This document shows positions 1 to 16,194 of a stretch of 64,000 nt of DNA, piece by piece; position 1 is the stretch's first letter, and each line of letters starts with the position of its first letter. Position numbers and translations under genes: made by a program. The stretch lies in assembly GCA_034638255.1 (NCBI GenBank), contig JAWPGT010000054.1, forward strand, positions 62,001-126,000, given 5' to 3'. The notes beneath the pieces are model-generated. The model had not been told where the DNA came from, searched no databases, and saw only the letters and a program-made list of their open reading frames with translations. This stretch comes from Coprinus comatus (taxonomy: Eukaryota; Basidiomycota; Agaricomycetes; Agaricales; Agaricaceae).

Positions 1-1972
1 TGGTGGGAAGTTGATGGGATATATACGGCAGTAAGTCGAAATTCCGAAACTTGCATAAAAAAAGGAGGAAGAGTAATAATCATAAATATTACTCAGAAAA
101 GGGAAAGAAGACTCGTGGTACCTGAGGGAAAGACTTGAATAATGTATGTTTAGACTCGGTTTAGACTATGTTATATGCTTGCCGAGTTGCTCAAGCGAGT
201 GATAAAATACACGCAAGCGAGTTGCGAAGCGATACGGACCGGCCGTTGACTTTTCCCAGTTCCCAAGTTTCACACAGAGGGTGGTAGTACCATGGGCGTG
301 ATCAGAAGTAAATCAGAACAGGGACAACATAAATGCGAAGAAAATATACCATACACCGTATAGATGTCGGACTAATTCGTAAATCCCAATGCCACGTTGT
401 ACTCAGCCAGGTGAGATCCCCGATACACATAAGATATCTATGGTCTCTGGCATCTGGATCAAAGGGAAGACAACGTATACATACCAGTACTTGCACATGG
501 ACGAACCTGTAGGTGTTGCGTAAGTGAGGGTTCTCAATCACTTGTGAAACACAGAAAATAGATCCCCTTATTTCTTGGGCAATATATTTGTTTCCAAAGA
601 CTTTCAAACCTTAGAAAAAAAAGATCTGCTTCCGATCACGTGTATTTTCCACTGTAGGGTCACCATCACCTCTATTTCTCATTACGAGACGAGTATGAAT
701 CAGTGCCGCACTGGAATCTGTCCGAAATCAACGTCTCGCGCTGATGTGCGAATGTGTCTGAAAGGAATTTAGTAACAATGAATAATAATACCACTCCTAC
801 GAAGGTACGAGCAAGCACCGCCGGCTCTAAAAAGCAGATCAAATATAATCATAATCCCAGGGGCATACAACTTGCTTCTCAGGCTGTTGTTGCGCAGGAC
901 ACGGCCTTTGCTTCTAGTTAAGAGCTCTCCCCAGCACTCGTTATATTCTCAACATCCAGGAACTCTTAAGCGAGTTTGAAGTGTCAAGTCTGCAGCAACT
1001 TGAAAGTCGGACCTCGTATCCGAAAGCTTATTGTCATGCACAAGTGATCCTTATGTGATCCGTACAATGTTTCCCAGTCAACTCAGACGCACGCGACTAT
1101 GGGTATAGAATGCTCCTTGATGCAATTCAGGCTTTGGAGCTCAAAATGACTTTCGGAAAGACGGATAAACCATTACTACGGCATGAGTTAACAACCTGTA
1201 AATAACCCCTGGCAGAGAGTTATTTTTTCACACCAACATTTTTTCCTGGAGCAGAGGCATACGAGCTTATGATATATTATCAGATATGTGACATTTGTCG
1301 GAAATATTTATGTGTCAGAACTGAAGCGATGACAAATGAAGGGTACGATAGTTCCAGGAAAATCCACTGTTCCTGACTTGGAGCTCATTAATCATGAGAA
1401 ATAATTAATTCAGAAAAGCCTCAGATACTACAGCGTAGCCTTAGTATCTTACTTTCTATCTTTGAGTGTTAACGAGTATCCTCAAATGTATTCTTCACTA
1501 ATAAACCATAAGTGTATTAATAAGTAATATAAATTATTTCTACTCGGTGTCCGGCACTTAGACTATGGGGAGATAGTCGCACATAATGATACGCAAAAAT
1601 GCGAAAACGTTTCGTTAGAGAACATGTTCCTTCATCAATCACTTGCCGCCGTATGCCCATAAAGATAAGCCATGTTGCTGATGGGAGTTTCTCTAATTTG
1701 ATATGGTGATCACTGAGCCCTGTAGCTGACATGCGTGTATTCAAAGGACGGGGAACTTGCGCTTCTTCTGACATGATGTTACATTATTAGTCAATGTGTT
1801 CATATAAATGTGTTCATATATCTAGTCGAAGGTTAACTTCTATTTCTCTATTAATATACTATTACTATGCCCTGGTTGTACCCGAACCATTGGAGTCTCG
1901 TATCTCGATGTGCCAGACTATAATAATCAAGTAGACTCTGGGGAAAAACTTATTATTAATAAACCATAATCT
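1..1972. other. Gene-poor stretch at window start
   Basis: I see no supportable gene here. Short open frames exist on both strands, for example 302-607 and 1517-1774 on the minus strand, but none shows a recognisable domain. The minus-strand frame near 450-607 looks mildly coding-like and could be an exon of something decayed. A short CAAGCGAGT-type motif recurs around 190-225. Confidence 0.4.
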
Positions 1973-3179
1973 CTACAGTATCAAACTATTTATCTTGTGT
2001 CTGTCCACGAGCTGACGTTCCTTCATAGACCGAATCCAATACATGATAGTGTACATAGTTGGCCTTTCCCCCGGGTTATAATTCCAACATGCCAATAACA
2101 TACCCCACAGCTCGTCATTAATAATAGAATTGGCAGGGCGTAGTGGTAACCCTGGTCGTACAACCTCTAACACTACCTGCGTTATCGTTCTACGATGACT
2201 ATATGGATGATTTCCGGTATACGTCTGCTCCATATTTGCACAGTTAGCTTAGTGGTAGACTCGTTTTAGAAAAGAATATCTCACCTGGAGGACCATCATT
2301 CCAAAACTCCACACATCAGACATACAGTGACAATGACAATTGTCATCTCCACTATCAACACCATTGATTAAAACTTCCGGAGACATCCAGCGTGGGCTGT
2401 CGTCTGAACGCCAATGCCCCGCCAAATCTGGGATAGCAAACGCTTCATGAACGCCCACATCTGTCAAGAGTACCTGACCACTCTCTGAGATAAGTACGTT
2501 ATTCTATTAGAATTCAAATTGTTAGCCGTCGTTTGGCTGTCCGAAATCAGAAAAGAAATAGTCGGTCTTACCGCTTTCACATTCCCGTGCGCAATTGGAG
2601 GGTTTTGAGAATGCATGTATGTTAGAGCACTTGCTAGCTGGTACATCTAAAAGTAGATTCATGTCAATCATATTGTCTCCGATTAGTATCTGTAAGATGA
2701 CTTACTAGAATCAATTTATCTGCTCTAGGAAATTCCGCCAGGTATTCCATGATATTCCATTCTACTTGCGGTAACACTAGACATGGGATGCCAGACAATG
2801 GACCTTTCTCGTACTCGTAAAGACCAATGAATGGTAAGATGTTTGGACACTTTGAAGAAATGGTGTTCCATTCGTCCAGTTTCCGCTTCATTGTCTTTTT
2901 GTCCACTAATGAGAACATAGCTACTAGAGAAAAAACTGTGAACCGACATACCTTCATGATTTTTGATCTTGTCTGGGGATGAGGGCTACCGACTCTCCAA
3001 CGCTTCACGATGATACTTTGATCTTTCATCCTACCCTCGAAAATATCCGTGTTTGGTGTAAACGAGAGGCAAAACCTCTCCACTTGAATATGGTCTCGAA
3101 TTCTATAGCTTTCGAGAACATGCTCATGAGTAGGGAGCTGAGTGGCTTTCTGAGGAGTGATGTGGGAGAAAAAGCTCAT
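1973..3179 (-). CDS. TKL-type protein pseudokinase, multi-exon
   Basis: Protein-kinase-fold protein related to the tyrosine-kinase-like families expanded in mushroom genomes; substrate unknown. The ATG is at 3177-3179. Exons read about 3179-2706, 2646-2569, 2490-2287 and from about 2226 to the stop at 1973. Visible elements are a beta-3 lysine (IIVKRW), helix-E text (YQLASALTYMHSQ), catalytic loop HGNVKANN, an activation segment starting TDVGV, MSPEVL in place of APE, DVWSFG with its helix-F aspartate, and CWNYNPGERPT near the C terminus. The glycine-rich loop is not evident. The catalytic-loop aspartate is Asn (HGN, not HRD or HGD) and DFG reads DVG, so phosphotransfer is probably impaired. 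Related fungal families also contain HGN variants, so this may be an established pseudokinase, not a recent loss. Exon junctions are inferred by eye. Confidence 0.72.
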
Positions 3180-4025
3180 GGTTATTGCTATCCAATCATT
3201 GGTATCCTGTAGCCTTTAATAAGGAGACCAAAAACGTAGTAAAATACAGTCATTAAAATTGCGGTACCCAAGTACTCTAGTGGCTGCATTCTGAAAGCGC
3301 TTATATGTAATTGTTGTTAAATAGTTGTAAAGTGCATAACCCTCCGTACATAGTGGGCTGTCTTCCAACACAGCCACTACTAACTGCCACGATCAAAATG
3401 ATGTCACACAGCTCTTGTACTCTGCACTTGTACCCAAGACACCCTGTATGGGACAGGACAGCATTGTTATTCATAAACAAGAAAAATATAATATAACTGG
3501 TGAGACTCGGCACTAGATCAGAAGAGAAGCTAAACAGTAGAGTCTCCTTAGTGGCCAACTGACCGAGCTAACTTTGCGGCATGACCATGATGACTGTCCT
3601 AAATTTAGACTAGGGTCCTTCCGGAACGGGATGCATCTGCTGGGCGCCCACTACCCACACAATGACTCTGCCGGTCTTCGTTGTACCCCGAGCATCAAGG
3701 ACCGTAGACTGCATTATAAGCACAAACACTTCTTGCTTTAAACCAGAACCCTCGTCAAGGATTCAATATTTCCAAATTTCTACAATATATCCACTATCTC
3801 TTTTGATTCAAGATGATGTGGGATTTGAGAGGAAGCTATAATCAAGATCAGCCTCAGACGTCTCAAAGGAACACACCGACGCCAAGTCCTGTGTATGCCA
3901 CCATCTCTGCTGTGCATTTGAGAAGATCTCACTAATTCTGCTATCCAGGTTTCCATCGGCGTGAGTGACTTCATAGGTTTTTAAGTCACAAGATGATAAT
4001 AATTCTTATCAGGCAACCAGCCCCA
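3180..4025. other. Intergenic, divergent promoters
   Basis: This 846-base gap lies between the divergently transcribed pseudokinase (-) and metacaspase (+). It probably holds both promoters. The short opposing frames at 3301-3558 and 3780-3974 show no domain, and no specific regulatory site is recognisable. Confidence 0.4.
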
Positions 4026-6268
4026 ATGGCTATGCCTTTACCTAGTAGCTATGCAGGGGACACGGGATATCTGCAAGTACCACCTGCACCTGCCACTTCT
4101 AGCCCTCAGTAAGCGTTCAATTGCTGAGACTCGGATAGATCTTCCGACTGTTAATAATTATTCCTATTACTCTAAGGTACCGTTCTGGAGAGTATGTCAC
4201 CCTTGTATTGGGAGTTTGACACTTGAAATGTACATCTACTAATCGCTTAACAGCCAGAATTACTACCAGTATCCACAACAACAGCAGTTGGCTCCACGTA
4301 GTAGCCCATCATACCAACAGCCTCCACCTCAAGTTATCATAATCAAACACTCACATCGCCATAATCGCCGTCATCGAACACATTCACATTCACATTTACA
4401 ATCCCACTCTCAACCTCTTGTGATTCCTCAACCGATCATTCAATCAAACTCCCACCCCTCATATTATCAGACGCCCACTATAATCTATCCCCAACCGCAA
4501 CCATATTTGCCTTCTAACCAATCATCTTACTCTACTGGAAACAATGATTACGTTCCTCAAGGTTCAACTAGTCGTCCTTCGATGCAGGAATACACCAGAC
4601 CCGAAGCCACATTGTCATCATCTCCGCATAACAGTGGCAGCAGTTTTCAGTACTCCAGGTGTACGGGCCGAAAAAAGGCAGTTTGTGTGAGTATCTCTTG
4701 GGGAATCCAGTTCATCCGGCGAGTTGACCCTTTCTCGGCTTGGCCAGGTCGGCATCAATTATCGGGGCCAGAGCAACGAACTTAGGGGGTGTGTTAACGA
4801 TGCCCGAAACGTCCGTAGATTCTTGATTGGTTCGTACTCTGACTGGGAGCCCATTTTGACTACATAGCGCTGATTATGTGTCGAAATAGATAAGCACGGA
4901 TATAGGAATGAAGACATTGTGCTTCTGACCGATGACACGTCTAATCCTCGACATTTACCTACTCGACAGAATATGATTGATGCAATGAAATGGCTTGTTC
5001 GTAGTGCACGTCCACATGATTCTCTATTCTTCCACTGTATGTTCTAATTTACCCTGTTTTCAAAAAATCTCATCATTCAACGACCCCAGATTCTGGACAT
5101 GGTGGACAAGTGGAAGATGAAGATGGAGACGAAGTTGATGGATTTGATGAAGGTTTGTCTCTTGCCACAGCTACTATTACCCTGCACATTTTTATCAATT
5201 CCACGTGCTAGTGATTTTCCCCCTCGATTTTAAGGAGAAAGGACAGATCTCAGATGATGTAGGGATTCTAGTAGCTGGGTCGACGCTTCAACTAATATCC
5301 TACACAGGAAATGCACGAAACAATGGTCCTTCCCCTGCCTGCTAGATGTAGATTAACGGCAAGTCGTTATGAAATGGAATGAAACTTAATTTTAAAACTC
5401 TATTGTATCCACAGGCGCTTTTTGATGTAAAGTTTATTTCACTTTTCCAAAGGTACCGGACTAATAGTAGCCGTTATGTCTGCCATATGTAGTCTTGTCA
5501 CTCGGGAACAGTTTTGGGTGAGCAACCCAATTTTCTATTATGAACCAATCAGAACCCACAAACTCAAATGGAACTGGTAGATCTCCCATATATCGTACGA
5601 ACTCTCTCTATGTTCATTTTGAATATCTGACCGACCACTTAGAGATAGTATTCTTCTCACGCACGCCTAAAGGGCGAGCATGTTCGAGGATTGGCACGAA
5701 AACGCAAAGCCACTCCTGCCGACGTGGTAAGCCAACCCTCCAATGGATTAAATCATATGTCGTAATCTCATGCAATTCAGATATCATGGTCCGGTTGCAA
5801 AGATGGTCAGACTAGTGCTGATACATTCCAGGATGGTGTAGCAGTGGGAGCCATGAGCCACGTATGTACCTTTTAGAAACATTTTCTCACCCCTCCCCGT
5901 CATATTGCTGCCGAACTGAAACCGATTCTTAACAGGCTTTTGTGCAGTCATTGAGTAAGTTAAAGGGTCGTTGCATGTGCGCAATCGGGCAATCTAACAT
6001 CTTGTCATCTAGCCGATCAGCCCAAACAATCATATCAGCAATTGCTCCGGTCTGTCAGGTACCTATTCACTTAACGTAGTGCATTCCCAAACACCGGTCA
6101 TCTTAACGTTTCTGTACCCTCGTTACAACCAACAGATTACTTTTACAACCTAGGTACAGTCAGATACCGCAATTAGGAAGTTCACACCACATCGTATGTT
6201 TTTTTTTTCGCCGGATTACATCAATTGATACCCTTGTACAGGATACAAACCTTCAATTCATTATTTGA
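4026..6268 (+). CDS. MCA1: Type I metacaspase, 16 exons, intact
   Basis: Caspase-fold cysteine peptidase cleaving after Arg/Lys, linked in fungi to stress, proteostasis and death-like responses. I reconstruct 16 exons: 4026-4108, 4254-4686, 4748-4829, 4890-5036, 5090-5152, 5212-5258, 5308-5358, 5415-5426, 5493-5517, 5581-5594, 5673-5726, 5781-5861, 5936-5954, 6013-6058, 6154-6193 and 6242-6268. They total 1224 nt in one frame (407 aa), normal for the family. The N-terminal ~170 residues are a Pro/Gln/His-rich prodomain. The p20 region starts KAVCVGINYRG and contains CVNDARN, the catalytic-His motif HYSGHGGQ and the catalytic-Cys motif FDSCHSGTVL. The p10 region contains SWSGCKDGQTSADT and GAMS, and the protein ends near QLGSSHHIDTN. 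Two exons are only 12 and 14 nt and intron 7 appears GC-AG (GCAAGT donor). Junctions are inferred from frame and motif continuity; exons 8-11 are the least certain. Confidence 0.88.
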
Positions 6269-6668
6269 ATTAATTTATTCGTTTCGGATAAATCATGCTC
6301 GTGGTTTAGCATCTACAATGTTGAGATGACTGATGTTTATTTATTCATATTGCGCACATGCTTGTTCGGTTTATTTGTGCTTATGTAGTGTATACATATC
6401 ATTAATGTGACCATACTCTTTCGCCATTCTTGGATCCTAATATCAATATGCCAATATATACTTCTATTGTTCCTCGGAATATTCTCGGTTTAAACTAAGT
6501 ACTTGATACGTTTTCGCTCAATTGCTTAAGACCACCGTGAAATATGTAGAAGGGACGCAATTGTTATACAAAATAATCCTCTGCGGCCACCGAGATATTC
6601 CAGTACAGATAAAGTTCATGGTAACAATCGCTTTAACATTGATTTCTATATTCATAAGTATTCAAAAT
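6269..6668. other. Convergent 3' intergenic
   Basis: AT-rich 400-base spacer between the convergent metacaspase (+) and F-box (-) genes, presumably both 3' UTRs. AATTAATTTATT-like runs near 6265 could serve in polyadenylation. Nothing else is seen. Confidence 0.4.
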
Positions 6669-8234
6669 TTAATTTTCAGCCATTAGAGCTGCTACAAAAT
6701 TATCCGAATCATCCATATTTTCCCATGAAGGAGACACGGTTACAATAGGAGTCAAAACGTGTATACCCAACATTGTAAAGGCATTCATATAATCAAGTTT
6801 CATGCTAGATTCGTGATCGTCCTCCGATGGTATAGTAACATATTGTTGGAAAGTTATATTATTTGGGCCCGTTACATCTTCATTTCCATTTCGTCTTTGA
6901 TTGATTGTCTGTGCAAGATGGTGAGGATTACATGCCTCAACAATAAGATTTTCTAGATCGACACAAGGTATTCCATGTTCGTCTGGTAATAAAGCCTTGA
7001 GCGAATTTTCGACACAATCGTGAATGGTCAAGTAACGTAAATCCCTTGTATGCTGAAGAAAACGACGAAGTGAATGTTCTTCCCTCATACATTGAATATT
7101 CTGAAGAGAGAGATTTTGGAGTTGCGAAAGAGGAAAAACTGATGAATTAATGGTTTGAAAACTGTGTCCAATATCTTGGAATATGGGAGGATTCAATAGA
7201 GAATCGAAAAGAGGCCCGAAGTCGAAGTTTGGAGAAGGAATTGGTCGCGGATCGTCATATCGTGAAATGTCATCAAGAATAAGATTCTGTAATGAAGAAA
7301 TGTCGAAGAGAGTGAGGAGCTTGATAGTATATGGAACAATCATAATACCGAGTTCAAGGTGTGTTAATTTGGAGAGTTTAATTGACCTATGAACGTCATT
7401 TGTTTTGAGACCAGCATCCAATGTAACCGGGTCGGGTCCCCATCCTATAATAGTCAGATTTTGGAGGTTGGGAGAGGAAGTCATAATGTTGCAGAAGTCG
7501 TAAAGGCTTGGTAGAACGTCTTTCGCATGGTACCCAAAGGACAAAGATGTCAAACCTTTAAATGCCGCATGACGAAACCAGTCAACATGTACACCTCCTA
7601 ATTCCAAGGCCTCTAACATTGGCATTGATTCTTCACGACCACCGAAAAGGGGGAGAAATACTCGGCTTTGAATAGGAGAAAAGACGGTGTCTGGCGCAGC
7701 GTAGTATGGGTTACATCGCTTCAGGATTAATTTCTTTAATTGAGGTGTATCCATGTTCTGAGTATAGTGTAAGAAGGTATGCAAAGGGGTCCAATTGTCG
7801 GCCAGAACGGTCATCTCCTTCCACCTCTCTACATGGGGTAGTACGATTCCCATTGCTGCCTGCATTTGTAACCACTGGACTGAATGATTATGATCAACCC
7901 AGTCCCATTCCGGATCACGAACATCTATGGTGATTTTAACTTGACGGCAACCCGACCTAATGAGCCATGCCTGTGCACGATCCAATTCCAGCATATCAAC
8001 GGGGACTGCGATAATGACTTCAGTCCATAGTTCTCCAGAAGATAATGCCAATAATCTCCAGCCTGAACAAACGTGTGTTATCGATAATAGCGTTTCGTGT
8101 GATGATAGAAGAGTATCGTGATCGTTCCGCATACGGCTGCCAAGTAGAAATATGCGAGACAATACTTCATCAGGAAGGATATGTGTAAGTGGTTGAGATG
8201 AATTTTCGTCATGATTTTCGGAGGTGGACCGCAT
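6669..8234 (-). CDS. F-box protein, LRR-like, single exon
   Basis: Uninterrupted 521-residue frame with ATG at 8232-8234. Residues ~16-65 match the agaricomycete F-box pattern: LTHILPDEVLSRIFLLG, then ITHVCSGWRLLALSSGELW. The F-box would dock to Skp1 in an SCF ubiquitin ligase. The remaining ~450 residues carry irregular leucine-rich segments (LTSLSFGY, LQNLTIIGW, LSKLTHLELG, LQNLSLQNIQ) like the degenerate LRRs expected to hold substrates in this family. The substrate cannot be named. Mushroom genomes carry many such paralogues. The frame stays open ~17 codons upstream of the ATG, so a slightly longer start is possible. No intron is needed. Confidence 0.85.
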   Translation of the reverse strand: MRSTSENHDENSSQPLTHILPDEVLSRIFLLGSRMRNDHDTLLSSHETLLSITHVCSGWRLLALSSGELWTEVIIAVPVDMLELDRAQAWLIRSGCRQVKITIDVRDPEWDWVDHNHSVQWLQMQAAMGIVLPHVERWKEMTVLADNWTPLHTFLHYTQNMDTPQLKKLILKRCNPYYAAPDTVFSPIQSRVFLPLFGGREESMPMLEALELGGVHVDWFRHAAFKGLTSLSFGYHAKDVLPSLYDFCNIMTSSPNLQNLTIIGWGPDPVTLDAGLKTNDVHRSIKLSKLTHLELGIMIVPYTIKLLTLFDISSLQNLILDDISRYDDPRPIPSPNFDFGPLFDSLLNPPIFQDIGHSFQTINSSVFPLSQLQNLSLQNIQCMREEHSLRRFLQHTRDLRYLTIHDCVENSLKALLPDEHGIPCVDLENLIVEACNPHHLAQTINQRRNGNEDVTGPNNITFQQYVTIPSEDDHESSMKLDYMNAFTMLGIHVLTPIVTVSPSWENMDDSDNFVAALMAEN

Positions 8235-10048
8235 TATGTCTGTGGGTAATGAACCAGATGAAAAGAAGGATTTGACGGCTTTGAAACGGTTCTACAACTT
8301 GAGAAACCGCGTAATATCTTACAATGAAAAATGTGGCTTACCGGAGATCACAATGCAGATAAAAGAGCAGCGGGAGAATCGTTGGAGGATCCGTAGCTTT
8401 GACAAAAACATCCTAAATGTAGTTGGACCTTCGTTGTCTCATATGCTTCGAAAGGGGGGTCAACATGTAAGAAAGATATTGTTGAAGATCGCACAGTTTA
8501 TGAAGTAAGACACAGCCTTACATCGTGTGAGGTCAGAAGCATGCTAGTGCCGGCATCCGCCTAGTATTTTTTTTTTCTGGGGGAAAGGCAACGATGCACC
8601 TCGTGGTGATTTCCCTGAGTCGGGCGTCTGTATGTGAGTGTGGGTCCCAGGTACGTGGCAACACCTCAGCCTTACTGCCTTGTTCTTTGTATGGAAATTG
8701 TCCGCGACTCTAAGGGTTGTTATCCAAAAATGCAAAACCTCAGGAATCATTATTAGGGGTTGTATGATGAGAACGTTGAGGTATTGAATGTCTCACCTCA
8801 GGCAGGCAACAAGTCCTTGTTCTTGTTCGGTTTCCAGGGGCTTCCAGTATTAATCAGTAGGCGCAGAATCACTGCCGATAGATCTGTCACGCACAGGTGA
8901 ACGTATATGCACGATTTTGGGTTGAGGATATGTAAATGTCTTCATTGATTCCTCAAAAGCGAGTCACGCACTCCAAATTTCAGTACGTTCAGTAATTCTA
9001 AGTTGTCTCTGCAGTGGGTAGTAGCAGAACTTGGACAATCGTATAACCCGAACTATTAAACCAAGACCCGTGATATACCATATAATTTGACTAGTAGAAC
9101 TTGAGTAGGGCATAATCCAAAAAGAGCACAAGGCATCGTTAAGGCCTCAGTTTGAAATTGATGCCGGTATGGTAGATGTAGTAGGCCGCCGTCTCCTGGT
9201 GGCCTGAAATTACGAATGTAACAAGTATAAGCGAAAAGCAGAATATTTCATAATTCAATCCTGTCGGAAATATGGTTGAAATGCGAGGTTAAGCCATATA
9301 CGGAACAACAACACTACTCCTATGTTGGCATTACGAAGCCGAGGTTGAGGGTCACTGGTAAAAAAACCAGACTTGGCAGTGATGTCACTAAGTTGATCCT
9401 GAAGCTTGAAGGAATGGTTTTCAGCCAGGCCGGCGGGCCATTTCGAGGTTTACGGACATTCACTTGGGGTGGCTACAGAATCTGCCATTGCCTGACACGC
9501 AGCATTGAAAAAATAAATTAGAATTTGAGTTTGATAGGCGCGTTGGTTGCTAAGGCATGACGGCAGCCTGAGCGCTGCGTTGGGACAAGCAAACTAAAAA
9601 TCCAGCTTTCCACCCTGGATCAATTGGCATTCACCTAGAGTCCTCGGGTCGTATGGAATTATATTGCAGATGCATATGATTTGACGGTAACGACCAGCCT
9701 ATGTATGAAAAAGTGAAAACAAAAACATGATTAAAATTCGATTAAAATTTAATGAATGTCTGTGAACTTGCATGATGAGATTAACAACTGAAATTCAATG
9801 GTGGCACCATGAATTATAGGGGTTCTTATCTCAACCTTCTCTCACCACCCCTCTAATATCCCACTATTTCTACTTGAAACAAAACACGAAGTATCATATT
9901 TTCACAGAGGGACCAGGCATGAAATTGATACCATCGAGTTGTGTGCATTAAATTCAACCGTATACAAATCAAGTGCATCACTTGGCAGTTGCGTTGACTT
10001 ACTATTCTTACTTGGGTGACATGGGAGGGGGAAGAAGAGTGAAGCAGA
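8235..10048. other. Gene-poor stretch
   Basis: No supportable gene. Frames at 8224-8508 (overlapping the F-box start) and 9276-9521 are open but show no family pattern. The first ~200 bases probably include the F-box promoter. Confidence 0.4.
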
Positions 10049-10833
10049 GTGAGTCATCAGGCCCTTACTAGATTCAAAAGTCAACTGATGCAGTGCATTC
10101 GTAGGAGACACCCCTTCCAGGAAACACTACGACCACCACCTTCTGTTGCTAATCATTCTTTGAAGGTGGTCACACTTTCCTCCATCGCAGTTGCAGTCGC
10201 AGTCGCAGTCGCAGTCGCCAAGGTTGGGATCAAGACACCGATTGATGATGTCCTTAAGGCCGTTGACGACGTAAACAAGGCCAATTATAAGTTGACCACC
10301 GATGCGCCAGAATTTGGCGCGGCAGCGCTACGCAAACATAAGTCAACTTCCAAGTCCTTCGAGTTAGACACTCTCTGACACCGAACATTCCGGTCGCTCT
10401 TGAGCCAATCCAATACAAATCCTCCAGCGCTCAGGCCTCAGGGCTTGATGTCGGAATCCAAAACCGAGCTGACCATCGTTAATGTTGATCCGTTGACCAA
10501 GGAACGCCGTCGTCGTCGTCTCCTCCAACTCACCAAAGAGGCATTTCCCGACGGAAAGGTTCCGGACTCCTCAGCTCTTCCAACAATCCCCACTGGCATA
10601 TGGCCAAATCTAACATATGGTCAAATTGAATGAGCCTTCCACACGTCTCTGTTAAAACACTACAGCCTGGTTTCTTGGAGCTCAACAACGTTGTTACTCT
10701 CTACATGACTGGTCTCTCGTTCGTGTGTGCACTAGTAAACCTTGTATTTGAGTATTTGATGAAGAATCACCTACTATTCTACAACCCCCTGCATCAATAT
10801 AATGACCATATCATTGTCCTGATCAATGAATAG
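10049..10833 (+). pseudogene. Unrecognised coding-like remnant with (AV)n tract
   Basis: Three consecutive plus-strand frames (about 10160-10378, 10400-10633 and 10630-10833) have coding-like composition but are separated by stops. The first has an Ala-Val dipeptide run from an AGTCGC-type repeat at about 10187-10219, followed by a charged segment (TPIDDVLKAVDDVNKANY). The second has ELTIVNVDPLTKE, a basic KERRRRRLLQL segment and TGIWPNLTYGQIE. The third has a hydrophobic stretch (VVTLYMTGLSFVCALVNLVF) resembling a membrane segment. I do not recognise the family. It may be a decayed gene or one whose introns I could not place. Confidence 0.3.
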
Positions 10834-12791
10834 AGACACTTTCAGTAGAAGGAACTCCTTGTGAAGTACATAGGGTCAGCTTATGTATGGAATCACTGAG
10901 CTGACTGCGACTAAGAATGACTAGATCTAAGCCCCACCAAAAGAGCTATGGGGTTTTTCCTAGAGACCTTTTCAGAAGCATCAGTTTTTTTAAGACCTCG
11001 TTCTTTTCAAAGTGCTTTCGGATTGTTAAAGTACTTTAAAATCCCTTGCGTATGTAAAATTACGTATCTCTGCAGCAGGAAATGAGACAGTGCATAGTCT
11101 GGCATTATTTTTCGCTCACTGTACTACTTCTAAACACCATTTAAGGACAGAAACAATGTAACAACTGCAGCAAAGCGTAGTGAGACTTTCAGGACAGGAC
11201 TAGGGACCTATACATCTGTACCATTGAGTGTAATGTCGTATTTCGAGTTGCTAATATTTGATTTGCTGGGAATAAGATAGATGGCGTGCGAGACCGGGGT
11301 CTTGTTTCGCATCGGGAATAGACATACCTGTATCGCCTTCCGTTGTTGTGGTACTGAGCTTAACATCAAAGGCAGTGGTTTTTTGACGAGGCTGGTGGCT
11401 ATTTCGGAATGTATGTGGCTGCCGGCCTACAAAAGGTGACGTCATACCTGGAATCGGTGGCGCCACGAATAACCTCTGTTATTATCTCAACTTTCTTTCT
11501 CCACTTCCTACATGAGCAACAAAACTTGAAGTATATAAAATTAGGTTCAAAATTAAAGGTATCAAGCTGCATGTCATGATCATCAAATGTCCAAGTCAGC
11601 AACATGATTTTCCGGCTCGTTGATCATAGCGTCATCAAATTCCTGCTACACGAATCATCATTTTTAATCTAAGGCTGTCAACCTACTATTCTTAGGTGAT
11701 ATTTGTGGTATTAGTCCAATCTTCAATGGGGTCTTCATAGGCAATCCCAAGCTCATGCAAACATACTCCCGAAAGGTTATACCGTCATTAGCTAACCAGA
11801 CTTGAAACAATTATGATGAAGGTACTAATAGTACCATATCCTATCTATACCGGAGCTCGGAGCTGACATAGCTCCTAAAAATCACCATTTACGATTACAG
11901 ATACTTGATGAAGTTAACAACATCTCATAACTTAGAACGGCCAGCTATCACCGAGAGGGTCATTGGAAGGTTTAATCTTACATAGGTATATATCTTACAT
12001 TGATTGTGGTTGTCGACTCTAAAATATCCAAATCAGTATCTTGTTCCATGATCATCGGAACCACCGGGATATTTGAAGGCAGAGAAAGAAGGCGATCTTT
12101 GATTTTTGATGTCTTGTGGCTGATTTATTCTATCTAAATACGAATTTGAACTGTTGTGCAGCCACTTAACAAAAAAGAAAGGAGACCCGAGGTAATAGAG
12201 GGTACACATGTACAACAATCTACATATCTATCTGTTTGAGTTTAACATTATCAAAACATAAGCCCCTGGTCAATCCCTGCGGCCAACTTTGGGGAGAGAA
12301 TATTAATAACAAACAGCTCGCAGATACCATGAGCCAGAACGTTGGAGTGGGAGTAGATATTGGTGGAGATTGTGATTACTATGGTAGGTCACAGCCTGAG
12401 TAATAATCCTTGAAGAGATACGTCCGGATTACATCGTTCACTAGATCCTCTAGACACGAGTTGACGAAATGGGATCCCGACCCTACGGTCATCTTCATAC
12501 ACCATGGTAGTGGGTTGATTTCTCCGTTGGTTCTTCAAAACGGCTATATTTTGAATATTATCCTTGTAACTACGGTAAAATTTACGGTGAAGGTAAGAAA
12601 TACATGTGGGGCGGCGTTCAGTGGTTAGTTTATTACGTGGTATATGTTAAAAATGTAACTGATAGTGATGAATCTATTTACATTGGTAATATGAATATCT
12701 GGGTCTGTAAAGATTCTCATTGTCGACATGTTACATGTTACATTTACATTGATTAGGTATTACGTTTATGTAAACGTTTCTTCCAACTGTC
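10834..12791. other. Gene-poor stretch
   Basis: No supportable gene. Short frames at 11251-11466 (-), 11399-11605 (-), 12033-12218 (-) and 12410-12628 (+) show no domain. Local AT-rich tracts only. Confidence 0.4.

Positions 12792-16194
<3,403 letters not shown>

Noticed and set aside
5415..5600. Apparent loss of the metacaspase catalytic Cys (pseudogene)
   Set aside because: Reading across a 66-nt intron (5427-5492) recovers DSCHSGTVL in frame, so the motif is intact.
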